Below, piece by piece: positions 1 through 12,808 of a stretch of DNA of 64,000 bases. Made by a program: the position numbers and the translations under genes. Every line of letters begins with the position of its first letter. Position 1 is the stretch's first letter. A model generated the notes under the pieces. The model was not told the origin of the DNA. It was given only the letters and a program-made list of their open reading frames with translations, and searched no databases. The stretch spans positions 2,604,001 through 2,668,000 of the forward strand of contig CAUJLY010000003.1 of the NCBI GenBank assembly GCA_963281155.1. Reading direction: 5' to 3'. This DNA comes from Rhabditophanes sp. KR3021. Its lineage: Eukaryota; Nematoda; Chromadorea; Rhabditida; Alloionematidae.

Positions 1-3000
1 CTGCGCCACCAAACAGAATCGTTATTTCCGTCCAAAATTTAGACATTGGAATTACCGGAAACTTAGGAGGTATTCAAAATTAAAAGGGGACAACATTTAA
101 TTTATTAAATTAAAAGAGGAAACAAAAAATTAAAGTTAGTCATCAGAAGTCATTTTGAGCTCAAACATCATCTTGGCCAAGATATCGGCAACAGCACAGG
201 TATTGACATGATTGAGAAGGCATACTTCAGGCATACTGCATTTTCCATGATCGCAGTCGGTGCTCTGTCTCTTGAATCTTTCAACTAAGATGAATTCCAA
301 GTTTTAGCTACCTCTTTGGTAGGAACTGGAAGTTTGAGGTGGAGAGCTTCGGCTGGATGGGTTTTAATATTGTTTATTCTAACTCCTTTCTTCAAACAAT
401 TCACCATTCTGTAGAGCACAATTGAGGTTGCTGAAGTGTTTGTTAAACCTAAAGTCATTTTTAGACTCTCCGACATAAAACACATCTTTCTCAGATGCTT
501 GATTGATAGTAATAACATTATCTCTTTGTCTTGGCGTGAAGAATCTAACTTCAACAATCTCATCTTTTCCCTCAGCTAAACATTGATTCCAGGAGTTGAT
601 AATTTTTTCCTCCTTCACTGACAATAGACCATTATCACGAAGTTTATAAGCTAAATGTGTTTTGTGAGTATCAAAACTTGAAAATTCATTAGTAGCATTG
701 AAGATTCATATAGAGTACATAAATTATTGCTTCCATCAAGCAGAATTCGATGTATCAAATTTCCGCTCTTCTTTTTTGTTGCTTCTTCTTCAAATTTGAG
801 TCTTATTCTCCTAGTGTCGTCTCTGATCGGTAATACAAATCTGTCGACTTCATTCCTTATTTTCAATAGTATTGCTTGTACCCCAGTCTTGAAATGATCG
901 TCTTTGGCTATTGCAAAAGAGAAGTGAAAGAATAATTTGGAATAAGATTGTGATGACGGAATGTAACGCGATCTGAAATTAGAAAGCCAATTATCAGTTG
1001 GAAATCCATAAAATAGCGTCATCATATCATGATTGTTTAACCCGCAATCATTAAACATCATGCACATATTCTTAGACGTGTTGCAAATTTACCTTCAGCT
1101 TTAGCAACTCCTTTTCTTCCAACAGAAAGCGATCCTTCCTCAACAATGGTGGCTCTTTTCCTGACGGCTCATAAATTAGTTGCTTCATGCCTATTGATAA
1201 AGACATTTTATCCTTATTTCTTTTAAGATGCCTCTTCTCCTCACTTTGACCCATAGCTTAAATTCCAGTTTGAGTGAGTAGACAACTAAAATAAAGAGAC
1301 AATAATTAGTAACGTTATAAAGTAATAAATACATTGAAAACATCGACAAGTTTAAATATAATAACTTACAGTCATAATTTAAAAAATGTCCTTTTAAAAA
1401 GAACCCTTTCGTATATAGTTTCTTCAAAAATTTAATACAATATTTTACAGGTCAAATAATTATCTTGGTTCCTATTAGACTCAGTGGAATCGTTCAGATG
1501 AATGCCCATCGTGTGTCTATCACTACTGAATTAGTGATTGAAAGATCTGCTACGGTAATTTAACTTAACTAATATGATTTTAACTACTTTTTATACTTTA
1601 GGGTAACTTTATGAACAAAATTAAAAGAGTTTATTATTAAAAATCAATTGGAATATATAAAAAAGAAGGGACATATTAATATTTCATAATATACTCCTTA
1701 TATCCACATTTTGAGTAGTCATTGAGGATAAGTTTGGCAACTTACGAGTTTGTTACGAAATCTAAATATGCCTTACTGGAGTCGCTGTTGGTGAGTTGGC
1801 CACGAAGTCCGTCGATAATAATAAGTTTGACGTTTTCTGCAATGGTCTTTAAAGGTATTCTTTCTTGACAACGATCAAATTCTTTTCAGAAATTGAAACT
1901 TTGTTCAGAACGAATCCCCCTTTGAGCTTCCAGTTGAATTTTGTTCTGTGACTTGTCATCCTTCTTCCCATGTTATTTGATTCGCCAACATATTTTATGG
2001 TTTCTTTTACATCTCCCGATTTCCATCCATCAACACTAGGATCCAAAAACAAGTAAACACATCATGCCTTGCCTCCCTTATTAACTTTGAGTTGATCCAC
2101 TTGATTCTTGATCTTTACAGCCAATGTTTTATCTCCCAAATTAATTAACTTTTTATGGTTTTTAATTCTGCCAATATCACTACTTTCACAAAGTAGATGA
2201 GCCATGTATTGATCGACTATTTCGATTGCTTTGTTGTCGAACATGTTGAGCAATTCGTCTGTAGCGATGCCGAATGCCAAGTTGGTTGAGTGAGGACTGG
2301 CAATTATTAGGCAACGTTCCTAAATTATAGTTAATCTAACTGATAGATTGCCTTTAGATTTGACGTCGAAAAAGACAGCTGATGTGAATACTCATACATT
2401 TTCGAGACTTTAGGTAACATAGGACAATTGTTATTAACGGCAATAGTTAATTCAGTATTATGTTCAGCGAATCTCCTGTGTTTGTCATACGCCTCTCCGG
2501 TATACGGAATTTCCCCATGAAGGAATAGACGAAATGACTTCCAATCAGGGAATCACCACCTTCTTCTAATTTTGTCAAAATAAAGTTGTATAAAACCTTT
2601 CTCTTCTTCAGCAATACTAAAAGCACTAATTTTGTCGTTTAAACCATTGCTGCGAAATAGTGTCTCGTGGTCGACCAATTAAAACTTTTCTTATAATATG
2701 AGCAGAGATGTTTCTTTTCTTTGAACTTGATTTCAGACGATCTTGGATAGTATTTGATGACTAATTCCCAAAAAGCATCTGAATCTTCCAGCTGACTATG
2801 GGTAACCAACATTTTCATGAACATGTTGACATTAGGGGGACATGAATTTACGGGTACTTCATCCCTAACTTAATTTATGAATAAAGCTCTTTATCGTTGC
2901 TGCTTTGACAAAAAATATTTATATATCATTGTCCTGTTTGTATTCACTGGAATGTTATCAATAAAATCAGCGTATAGATCTATTCCTTCTTCAACTAAAG

Positions 3001-6000
3001 GGAGCCAGTTGAAGGCGTTGACCATGTCGATTAGTTTAATTTGAGCTTCAACTTCCACACTATCATTATTAAGTAAAGATACTGGAGTTAATTTACACTT
3101 GACAGACATCAAACTTCCTAAAAAAGAATCATTAAATAGTAACTTACAGTGTCAACTTCCATAGGAACAGTTACATTAGGAGAAAGTAGAGTTGGTTCGA
3201 AACAAGTGTTTGACTTCTTACTTGATATTGAATTTCTAGTCTTTCTGAAAGGAGGCTCTAACATCAGCAGTAGAATCTGACGGTTTAGAACCAATTGGCG
3301 AAAAGAATCTATCTAATGGGCATCTTTTCTTGGTGCCTTCAACAACTTTGATGATTTTACAGTCATCGTCACTTTCTTCTTCTTTTCCTAAAGCAAACAA
3401 GATACAAAATACAAATATAGACTTGCAATCATATGATTCTTACTTTTTGTAAGGGGGGAGACTTTTGCCAACAGCACAACTTCTTTTCGGTTTAGCAGGT
3501 GTAAGACTGTTGCTTTGACTAATTGAGACAAGCTGCCAACCTCTTCTTCGGAAACTTTAGAAAGGTTCTCTTGATTTTAGTAGAATTGGATTCTTCTTCC
3601 ATTCTAGAATAATAAAGACCAATTAAAGCGATCTTAGTCCCTAAAATTATTGAGAATGACTAATTATTTATTTTCGATCATAATATACACATAAATAGCT
3701 TGCAGCTGACATTTAAATTTGATACGAAATACAATGAGATATCAATAACTAGCATTCAGCAAGCTACAAAATTATTTAAAAACAAAAATATTAATATGAA
3801 AACTAAAAAATTAAAACGCTGCCTAAAGAGTAGTAGCAAAAAATGTTGATCTAACTATTAATCGCCGTCATCTGCAACAGGATCACCTTACATTAGAGTT
3901 GCCTCATGTAATGTTCAATTAGGATATGTTGATGCCTACTTAGAAAATGCCGGCCTTATTGGAGATATCGTAAACAGTCAATTCCGTCAAAGGGTTTCCT
4001 CCCAAGTTAGACAAATGATTCCTGGGCAATTGTGTGGCCAATTACCTCAAATTGTTAATGAAAAATTAAATGCTAAGTTGACTGGCCTTCCACAATCTTT
4101 GTCTCTGCTTCAAATTAAGGATACTATTGTTGGTATGATGAGTGCTACTCCTGGACATTGTGCTGCTCCAACTTGTGCTGGACTCAGATCTGCAGGTGCT
4201 AAACAAGAAATAGTTCCATTGCCTGCCGTTTCACAACAACCTGCTTTAATTCAACCACCAGTTCTTGCTCAACAATCCCCTCTTGCTCAACCACAATTTG
4301 TTCAACAACACCCTCAATTAGTTCAAGCTACACAACAAGTGCCTCAACAAATGGCTCAGCAAATGCCACAACAAATGGCTCAACGTCCACCGCAATACCC
4401 AAGACAACATTCTTCTGCAGTCGCTCATGGTCAATCAATCAGATATATGAGCATGCCTGTCAACCATCCTGGATACATTTACCAGCAACAACAACATCAA
4501 AGAATCGCCCGTGCCATTTCATTTGCCATGAATTCAGAATCAATTTATCAGTTAGTTAAGAAGGCGAAATTATTCGGTTCAGTAACTTCTGCTTCTAATC
4601 CTTGTTCCGGATGTCCTGGAGGCGGCGTAGCTGAGGATCCTTTAACTCAAGGTATGTTATTAAAAATAGATCAACAAATCATTTCAAAAAATATTAGGTA
4701 ATAATTTTGAGAGCAAACAGAATTTTAGTCACAATGTCGACTAGTTTGCAAGAGAGTTGAGTAGATATATTTCAGGAATAGCACACTTTCCGTGATAACA
4801 ATCGTTACCTGACACAGGTCTTAAAGTGATTTACTTTTACCTTTTTGTTCAAAGGTGGCTTAACAACTTTTTCGGTTGGTTTGAAAAAGCCGTATTAATC
4901 TTCATAGCAGATTTCTCCAGAACTCAAATTATTACCTCATCTTACAATATACTCAAGGATTAATTTAATTCGATATAATATAATAATTAATTTGCGTTCG
5001 TTATAGCCGGAAAATTACTTGAATATTTGGATTGGAACAAAGTCAGTAACCTTGATTTGACACTTCAGTTATTAAACACCTATGCAACTTCCAACGACTT
5101 TACAGTCGAAGTAAATGGAGAGTTCTCTCCAGGTGGACAAGGCGGAACCCCATTCGGTCCATTCCCTCTTCAATTCCCTTACTCACAAAGTGATAAGATG
5201 GTCGATGCTGTTATTTCCGACTTTACCCTTAATTCTTTGTTTTATCATGCGCATAGAGCTGGATTTTTCAGTGTTAGATTGGATTCCAAGACACCTAAAT
5301 TGGGTTCATTGTTGAAAACATCTTGTGGAGATGATGACGAAACTGGTAAGTGGGAGGTTTTAGTAAGTTGTTAATTCATATTGTAGGTTTGGAAGATCAT
5401 GGCGTCGAAACTGACGAAGAAGCTACTCGTAGAAGACGCTTTAAAATGTTGATGCGAGGTGTCAAAACCGTAATCGAGAACTCCAATCACCACCATCAGG
5501 AGCGTCGTGTTAAAAGAGCCGAGGGAGACGATGCTCTCGCCGGTTTAGGAGTTTGTTTTGGTGATATTCTACCCCAAATCAGAGAAACCTATCCAAACAA
5601 AAACCTCGTCGTTAATATTAGAACTACTACTGCTCCATCAGTCCTATTATCAGCTCTAAATGGAGGATCAGTCACGGCATATTTGGATGCAGATGCTGAA
5701 ATCTTCATTGACGGAAATAATCCTCTGCAACGGGTAGGAACAATCTCTATTTCTGCTATTGTCACTGCAAACCTCAGGGCCGTTTCTTCTAAATTAATGG
5801 GAAGTCTCAAGATTACTAAACTAACTCTCAAGGATAAGGATGGAACTTTAGGTACGTGCTTTTCTATCGTTTAAAATCAAATTACGATTTAAAAAAGGGA
5901 AATAGTAACTTTTTTAAACAAGACAATCAAAATTAAGAGTTTTAAAAAAGGTGAAATACTCAACTTCTTTAATATCACTATAAGCTTCTAAGAATAAGAT

Positions 6001-6542
6001 CAGCTACTTTATCATTCATTTCTGGAAACATATTGTAGACTTATTCAAATGAGGGCTTTCTTCAAAGGTACTAAGTCTTAGACTAATGTTGATAGAGTAT
6101 TTCACCATCACAATAATTTAAAAACTAAAAAGACACTATCGTTTCGCGTTAATTAATTTACAAAATGGAACTAAGTTACACATTCCACTAAAATCAGCGT
6201 CAAAGTATCTCTATGTAGGATGTATATTCGCGCTGATTTTGATTCCGCATCATGAATAATACTTCAACTATTTTTTCAGGACTACCTGCTGATGCACTTG
6301 TCAACTTGGCCGCTTTGGGCAAAGACCTTCTCGAAAAGGCTGGAAACGACATCCTATCGAAAGGATTAACCATCTCAATTCCTGCAAATACGGGACTTCC
6401 AATTGATATTGTGGCCCCACAAATTCAAATAGTTGAACACGGAGTATACTTAGCAGCAGATTTCACCATCAATCCACTAGCCCTTAGTTCTCTGACCTCG
6501 GGTGGCGCTAGCCAAGGAGGATGTAGACGATACTTGTTTTAA
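1..6542 (+). CDS. BPI/LBP-like lipid-binding protein, 3' part (5' end outside window)
   Basis: Proteins of this family bind lipid or lipopolysaccharide in two elongated barrels and are usually secreted. Exons read here: 1-69, 3881-4651, 5007-5345, 5387-5851, 6280-6542; phases agree (1,1,1,1) and the frame stays open to the TAA at 6540. The piece starting PYIRVASCNVQLGYVDAYL and running through DIVNSQFRQRVSSQV is typical of the end of the N-terminal barrel; the last two exons fit the C-terminal barrel, ending near DFTINPLALSSL. Between them lies an unusual Gln/Pro-rich insert (about 4200-4500) with repeated QQMAQ-like words. About 634 residues lie in the window, longer than the roughly 480 of vertebrate BPI. 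Some 30 residues expected between the first two exons are missing from the spliced product. Introns 70-3880, 4652-5006 and 5852-6279 contain antisense GIY-YIG family fragments. Family call is good; ligand unknown. Confidence 0.75.
136..1254 (-). pseudogene. Decayed LEM-3/ANKLE1-like GIY-YIG family copy B, inside BPI intron
   Basis: Read on the minus strand, an N-terminal lysine-rich piece starts with an ATG at 1254, continues through 1067-651, then after a frameshift through 624-379 and further frame changes to a stop at 136. The diagnostic part is VFYVGESKNDFRFNKHF (about 490-430), which matches the second motif of the GIY-YIG domain seen in the other copies (YVGES, YIGET). The C-terminal piece DCDHGKCSMPEV (about 265-230) recurs in the fragment at 4735-4860. 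At least two frameshifts and in-frame stops make a functional product unlikely, although short introns could hide some of them. It lies wholly inside the first intron of the BPI-like gene, antisense to it. Membership of the LEM-3 group is inferred through copies A and D. Confidence 0.55.
1700..3600 (-). pseudogene. Decayed LEM-3/ANKLE1-like GIY-YIG family copy A, inside BPI intron
   Basis: On the minus strand this starts with an acidic MEEESNSTKIKR segment at 3600. It passes a PIP-box-like word CPLDRFF (about 3325-3300), then pieces at 3112-2891, 2824-2639 and 2280-2062, and the nuclease domain at 2070-1700. That domain reads VYLFLDPSVDGWKSGD, then IKYVGESNNMGRRM, and after a frame change AENVKLIIIDGLRGQLTNSD. 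YLxLDP, YVG and a later LTN are the hallmarks of the GIY-YIG domain in LEM-3/ANKLE1, which cleaves DNA bridges. Frames are broken at several places; intron-like GTAAGT...TTTAG pairs remain (e.g. near 3440-3390 and 3150-3120), so this is not a processed copy. Whether any product is made is doubtful. Confidence 0.6.
3825..3880 (+). other. Eroded BPI coding remnant just before the splice acceptor
   Basis: Immediately upstream of the acceptor at 3880 the plus strand still reads VVAKNVDLTI and then, after a frame slip at about 3859-3863, SPSSATG, joining the exon at SPYIRVASC. This is what BPI-family proteins carry before that point (a VDL-I-rS...G-P-I stretch). The slip makes it untranslatable as one frame, but using the CAG acceptor at 3878-3880 restores phase with the exon ending at 69. 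I read it as former exon now within the intron, or as a sequence error. Confidence 0.4.
4735..4860 (-). pseudogene. GIY-YIG family C-terminal fragment in BPI intron
   Basis: The minus strand encodes NDCYHGKCAIPEIYLLNS, a close match to the C-terminal segment of copy B (DCDHGKCSMPEV then LLN). It sits in the 355 bp intron 4652-5006 of the BPI-like gene, antisense to it. Upstream on the minus strand, a lysine/proline-rich piece with TEKVVKPP also resembles the spacer of copy B. No long open frame remains. Confidence 0.5.
5940..6090 (-). pseudogene. GIY-YIG family C-terminal fragment in BPI intron
   Basis: The minus strand reads MFPEMNDKVADLILRS then, after one frame change, EAYSDIKEVEYF. Copy D at 58480-58570 has MLPQMADEVPDIILGEFF then EAHYDIKKVDC. 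The order and spacing match, so this is the C-terminal tail of the same gene family. It is antisense inside the 5852-6279 intron of the BPI-like gene. Confidence 0.55.
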
Positions 6543-7330
6543 TAAACAGAAACCATGATGTACATACAAATAAGTCTTTTCAAAAAACACTCAAATAAAT
6601 ATATTTATAAAAACATTTTTTAGTTTCACCAAAAATGCAGTAGATTAATTATAATATTGCTCAATAAGCACCTTTTGACCTGATTTATTATGTTTCTTTG
6701 TCTATATTATATTGCCATTTTGTTTCTTTTTGTTAATCTATTTTGAATAAAAATTTTATTGTTACCGTCAAAGAAAACAGTTAAGCTATTAATTACGTTT
6801 TAAATAAACCAAAAATAAACGCAAAAAGAGCGACGTAATCGTTTGCACTAATCACGTTTTCCATTCCAGTCATTTATCACTTTTTAGGCAGTAACTAGTT
6901 AACTAATAGAAAGGTGGTTTACTCTTATCTCCTTCCATTCACAATATTTGTTAAAAATGGCAAGTTGACTATTTTGGGATCATCAACATAAATACAATCT
7001 ATACTTATTCAGATACATGTGGTATAACAAATCATAAATAAATATAAAATCAAACGAGTTATCAAAGATGCCATTAACTCACTAAATAAATACACGTATG
7101 TACACAAAAAAGTTTTCTGCATGCATTAAAGAGATGACAAATCAATTATGTAAATGTAGTGTGTCTTTGTTTTAAGAAAAGATCGCAGAAGGGGGACATT
7201 GATACACTTACATCATTGTTGCATTCGTTTAAACGCTGTACTTTTGGTAGTCATATTAAACGAGTTTGATTTTGTACTAGTTATCATCCTTTTATTAATT
7301 AACAACTTTTTTATTAATGTTTTTAGGAAA
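6543..7330. other. Intergenic, BPI-like gene to sedoheptulokinase
   Basis: No gene supported. AATAAA overlaps the BPI-like stop and recurs near 6594, fitting polyadenylation. A GGTGGT word occurs at 6914. An AG preceded by a T-rich run ends at 7326, five bases before the kinase ATG. Confidence 0.5.
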
Positions 7331-8699
7331 ATGATTGTTTTAGGGATTGATATCGGAACGTCGAGTATAAAAATATGTCTCTATGACACTGCAAAAGAAT
7401 GTATAATTCATTCATCTTCCAAAAATCATGATGCTCATATTAAAGGTTTAAATCCACATTATCACGAACAGGAACCAAAGACTATTTTGGAATGTTTATT
7501 CACTTTAATAAATGAAATACAAATTCCAAGCCTAGATTTAATTAGGATTGCTGGCCAAATGCATGGAATTGTTTTTTGGAATTCATCCACACTTAAAGTG
7601 TCAACTCTAATTACATGGATGGATCAACGTTGCGACAAGAATTTTCTCGAATCTCTAAACACTCCGTACAATTTAAGTACTGGGTACGGCTGTGCCACAT
7701 TGGCTTGGCTTTACAAACATAAAAGGGATTTGTTAAGTGATTTCACAAACTGTGGAACTGTCATGGATTATATAGTTTGTTGTTTGTCCCAGAACTTTAG
7801 TAATGTTTTTATGTCAGATCAAAATGCTAAATCCTTTGGTTGTTATAATGATAAATATGAGTGTTTTGAGTTGCCATTTCTTTGCCCTTCTTTGCAAAAC
7901 ATGATGCCAGCAATTGTAAAGAGTGATTATATTGTCGGAACAACTTTAAACACAAATATAATAGATGGCGTCAATATTATGGTGTCGATTGGAGACTTAC
8001 AAGCTTCTTTATCTGTAATTCCTATTGATACTAAAGCAGCTTTTATTTCTATAGGAACTTCGGCACAAATTTCTTTCCTAAGTACAAACAGTGTTCTTAA
8101 TCTTGGACAACGGAGATGCCTAATTCTTAATCATTTTATTAATAGCTACAAGTGTTGGACGGGAGCAGCCATAAATGGTGGCAATAGTCTTTCATCTTTC
8201 ATTAACATGATTGTTAACCTGAACGGACAGGTCTCCAGAATTCCCAACAATAATCTTAATGATGATACTTCGCAATTATGGGGTCAATTATTAGATTGCA
8301 ATAAGGATAAATCAAGTGTTACATGCGATTCCTTGTTTTTACCAGAAAGAATTCTAGATAATTGCCATGATGGGGCAAGCTTTAGGGGGATAAAAGAAGA
8401 TACTACACTGCAAGAGGTACGTAATTAAATTATGTAAACATTTATTATTTTAGATTTTTATTGGAATTGCTTCCAAAGTAGTGTTACAGTTAAATGATAT
8501 GATGAGTGAACAATTTTTGCTAGAAATGGGAATTAACAAAGTTTATTTGGTTGGAAAAGCTGCAAGACCTTTATTTATGATTCAAATTAGGAAGTGTTAT
8601 CCAAACATTGAATTAATAACCGAAGATACACTGAAAAATAATATTAAATTTGATGCTGCTTGCGGAGCTGCCCTCTTTGATAAAAATATCATTATTTAG
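7331..8699 (+). CDS. SHPK: Sedoheptulokinase (SHPK/CARKL-type FGGY kinase)
   Basis: Phosphorylates sedoheptulose to sedoheptulose 7-phosphate, feeding the pentose phosphate pathway in the cytosol. Two exons, 7331-8416 and 8454-8699, with a 37 bp phase-0 intron; product 443 residues against about 478 in human SHPK. The N-terminal phosphate loop is GIDIGTSSIKICLYD. SHPK-like blocks follow in order: AGQMHGIVFW, LITWMDQRCD, a GYGCATLAWLYKH-like segment, MSDQNAKSFG, SIGDLQASLSV (bearing the family's catalytic aspartate) and ISIGTSAQISF. The C-terminal exon has VYLVGKAARP and ends after CGAALFD. The open frame extends upstream to 7199, but the ATG at 7331 starts right at the kinase fold and follows a T-rich AG, a possible trans-splice site. 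No missing key residue was noticed. Confidence 0.88.
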
Positions 8700-11600
8700 A
8701 TAATATTCAAATATATCCTTTAGAATAAACTCATACACACAAACTAATTATCGTAAAAAAAACAATCACAAGTAAAGTATTTTAGTCTGATTGAAGAAAA
8801 CTCCCCATGATACCGAATATTTCTTTACTTGTTTCCAGACAAAGAACGCATACCTCTTAACGAACTTACACTTTTACTACCTCTTTTTTTAAAAACCTAT
8901 TTTTACTGCAATTATTAAAAAAAAGGCTCGCCAAATAATTATGAATTGTGGCGCTCTTAAAATAATAAAAATTGCACACCATAAGAGCTATAAGCCTCCC
9001 ACAATTAATGACAGAACAAAGAAAGTTTATATTTATTCCAAAAATAAAAAGGTATAATTGTAAGTTTGGGGTTCAAAAAGTTGTAGAGACTTTAATAACA
9101 ACATTTTTCCTACCTTCAAAATATTACTCAACTTTGTACAATTAGCTGTCAAATCTTAAAGTTAGCACTTCGATCGTGTGTTGTGAAGCTTTTTGACATA
9201 TTCCTATTTTGTTCAAATTTAAGTTATATCTTTTTGGTAGGTAGTTAATTCATATATTTAGTTTAGTACCTTCTATTCAAAAAGACTTTGTTTGTCACTG
9301 TTAAGAAAGACTGACTATATTAACTTTTTACTCAAATTTTATTTTTCAGGGTTTGATCAAAGTTTTACGGATAATAGATGACCAACATTAACCTTATTCA
9401 AAATAACAAAGAACCACCACCATTTTAATGAAATCAACTTTTAGTTTTTTTGTTTTGGATATACATATTAAAGGTGGTGGAGATTAACTAACTATTTATA
9501 TCGTTAGCTTATTTTTTATATTGTATATGTGTGATCAACTATTAACTTTCTTTAGCTTAATTTTTGTTAAAGAGATAAAATCTATATATGTCTAGATAAT
9601 ATTTAAATGTATATATACTCGTTAATATAGTATACTGGTGTTGATTACAAAAGCCACAACCCCAACTGATAAATTCTTTTATTTTAGTATTGCCTTTAAG
9701 CTTCTTCTTCCTCCATACCGAAATGTATACCTCCCTTTAAGCCACACAAATCTTTCTAAATATTTGACTTTCAAATCTTAACTTCAATTCATTTACCCAT
9801 TTATAGAAAGACATTCAGGGCAATATGCAAGCTTCCGGAAGATTTGACAATCTCATGTTTTGTTATTGAATCAAACCTTTATTAATTTTGACTCTCTACT
9901 GTAACCTGATCTGTTTTTCCTTTCATGGCATGTATTAATCAGCTTATAAGTAAAATGATAGACACTCAAATCTTCCCGATAGTTCCGGACTTGGCGACGC
10001 CAATTCGAGTAAATATTATAAATATCATAAGAGTTATAAGAATTATCAAATTCATAAATTGAAGACAATAGTTCTGATAAGTGTGTATGAGAATATTATG
10101 ATATTTATAATTTTTCCTAGATTCTAGATACAATATTATATTCAGCTACCATAATGAGCACCCTTTTATAAAGTCCATAGGTCATCCATATTAACGTACT
10201 TCGTAATCAAGATGATGAAATTGTTTTGAACTAAGTTGTTGTTAACTTTAATTAAGCTCTAAAAAGCCTTGTTCTAAATCAGACAGTAAGAGCCGTGCAC
10301 ATACCTCCATTAGTTGATTGGTATTTAAAATTGTCTTTATATATCTTTTATTTATTTAATAACAAATAATGTAATTGCGTAGTATCACCGATTTAAGTCA
10401 TTTTTTAAGCGTATTAATTTATTTATTGAAATGAATTTGTTCGATTCCGTCATATTCCAAAATTATAAATAAATAATGAATAATATCGGCTTCTTAAGTT
10501 ATTTTAGGGTAAGATAATGACTTCTTAAGCTTTCTTTATCACAATAAAATAACATAAAAAGGATGTGTTTTCAATTTATCATTTAAACACTCCGACTATA
10601 ATCACGTTTAATGACGATTATATGCTATCAATTAATGTTTAATACTCATTTTTAACTGATTTGTAGTACCTTTCAAACCTACTCTTGATTGATGTGTAAA
10701 ACTACAAAACAACTTATTAAAAATACAATTTTTTGAAGCATCTGCCTGTTTTTTGTTTTGACCCATCTAAATTCTTTCAAAAAAGAAGTAGTCACCTCAA
10801 CCCTAGGGCAAAATCACACACCTTTAAGTGAAATTAACAACACCAAAAAAGTACTTCTTCACATCTCTCTCTGTTTTTTGACAAAACAATAAAAACTCCA
10901 TATCCTTCTTTTTATCTCCTGCATTTACCAACTTATTCACAAAAAGTGGATGTTTCCTCAATTATGATTAACCCACTTTTTTAACTAAATATATTAGTGG
11001 TGTGGAATTGTTCATATACAAACCCCATCGGATTACTCTTTCTAATTTGATTACTTTTACTTGTTCATATATGTTTTAATAATACAACCGTTTCTTCCAA
11101 CTTTCCTTTTTAATAATTGTTTGAAGAAAAATATTAATATTCTTGTATAAGATAAACTTGGTTTTTTATAGTTCCAACCGCCGACAAAACATGATTTTTT
11201 GTAAGTAATTTTTTAATATACCAGAAATATATAGTAATGTTCTGGGTTTGATTCGTTTTTTGGACGGTCGTGTGTCGCAATGACACCCAAACAAAGTTGC
11301 TGTTATTGTTTTGTCCGTGAGGGCAGGTTTTTTTTCGGTGTTTTATCAAATTAGAATAAATTTAAGGGAGTAATTATGATGATCAGTTAGTTGGTCGCCA
11401 CTGAAATCCGTTTAACTAATCTTTTTGATGAGATATTATTGAGATATGCCACTAATATAATTCAACCTATACTAATATTTTATTTTATTTATGTTTTATA
11501 CATTTTTAAAAATGTGTCTATTTACACAATTTCATTAATCTTTTTCTTGATTTTTGATTGAATATTGTTAAATGAAAAAAGGATAATCGTCTGTAAGCGC

Positions 11601-12808
11601 ACCCCCATATTCTTGATTTATATAGGTAATCAAGACACATATCAGAATTAATTAAATAAATGGCTTGGATGATATGCAGAAGTTAAAGCAGCAGATGATT
11701 AGGCATCATACATGACGTTCAATGCCGATTAGACTATATTTATAAATGTAATCGTTTATTACCAATTCCTTAAAACCTTATGAATATTTCTTTTAAATGA
11801 CAATATAGATATACTTAAAAAGAGAATACCATCATTTATTTGATGCCAGACAACATCTTCTTCTACCATTTACTAAGGTATAAAGATAATGGCTTAGCAT
11901 GATAGTTGAAGCCTACCATAACTTGACATCAAGATTCCATACTTTATTTCTTTACTTTTCCTGATAGAATCCCTGCGATTGTGTAAACGTGACAATTTGA
12001 ATGGCCAAAGTTGTGCTTTTACTTCAAAGTAAATATAAATGTGATTGTTTGGGCCTTCTATATACTAAATAAAAAAGATCCTCTACAATAATAATTGAAG
12101 TTGTAATAATCGGGCAGCAGCTGGTAACTTTTTCTGAAACACAACTATCTAATAATCACACATTTTAAAACTTATTTAACACCGTTTTTGTCATCTTTCC
12201 ACAACAAATAATATTACTAAATAGTAGTACCTTAATATTTACAAATCTCCTTACATTAAACCACCTATCTACCAAGTTAAATTGAAAAAAACTCATAAAA
12301 TGTTATCCTTCACAAAAGTGTTTGGATATAAAAACCAACACATAATTTCATCTATTTTTTAAAACGACAAAAAATGCACATAAACACAAATTCCTTTCAT
12401 ATTCCATTTGATAATTTTTTATGTATGCCTTTTTTGTTGTTGGTAGATAAAATAAACAAAATTTCTTTTTGATCTCGAATCCTCTGCTTTTTTTGGTGAG
12501 TTTAAGAAGTTACCGTGGTTTCGGGTTTTGTCAACATTATATATCCTTGCCCTAAGTCTTCTACGTTTCCACATATCGTTTTTAAATTTAGCTCTAATAA
12601 ATATCATCATCCTACCTTAGCCTTGCCCTTTTAAGCAAAAAATAGAATATTTAAATATTAAAGAATGTACTTCTTTACCTGCCATGAATCGTATATATTT
12701 GTGTATTCCACTTGAATGTCACCTAGCGTATAATGTTGGACTATATTTTGTAAGCTTTACAATTGATTATACATTTTTTGATACTTATTCATCAATTCAA
12801 ATGACACC

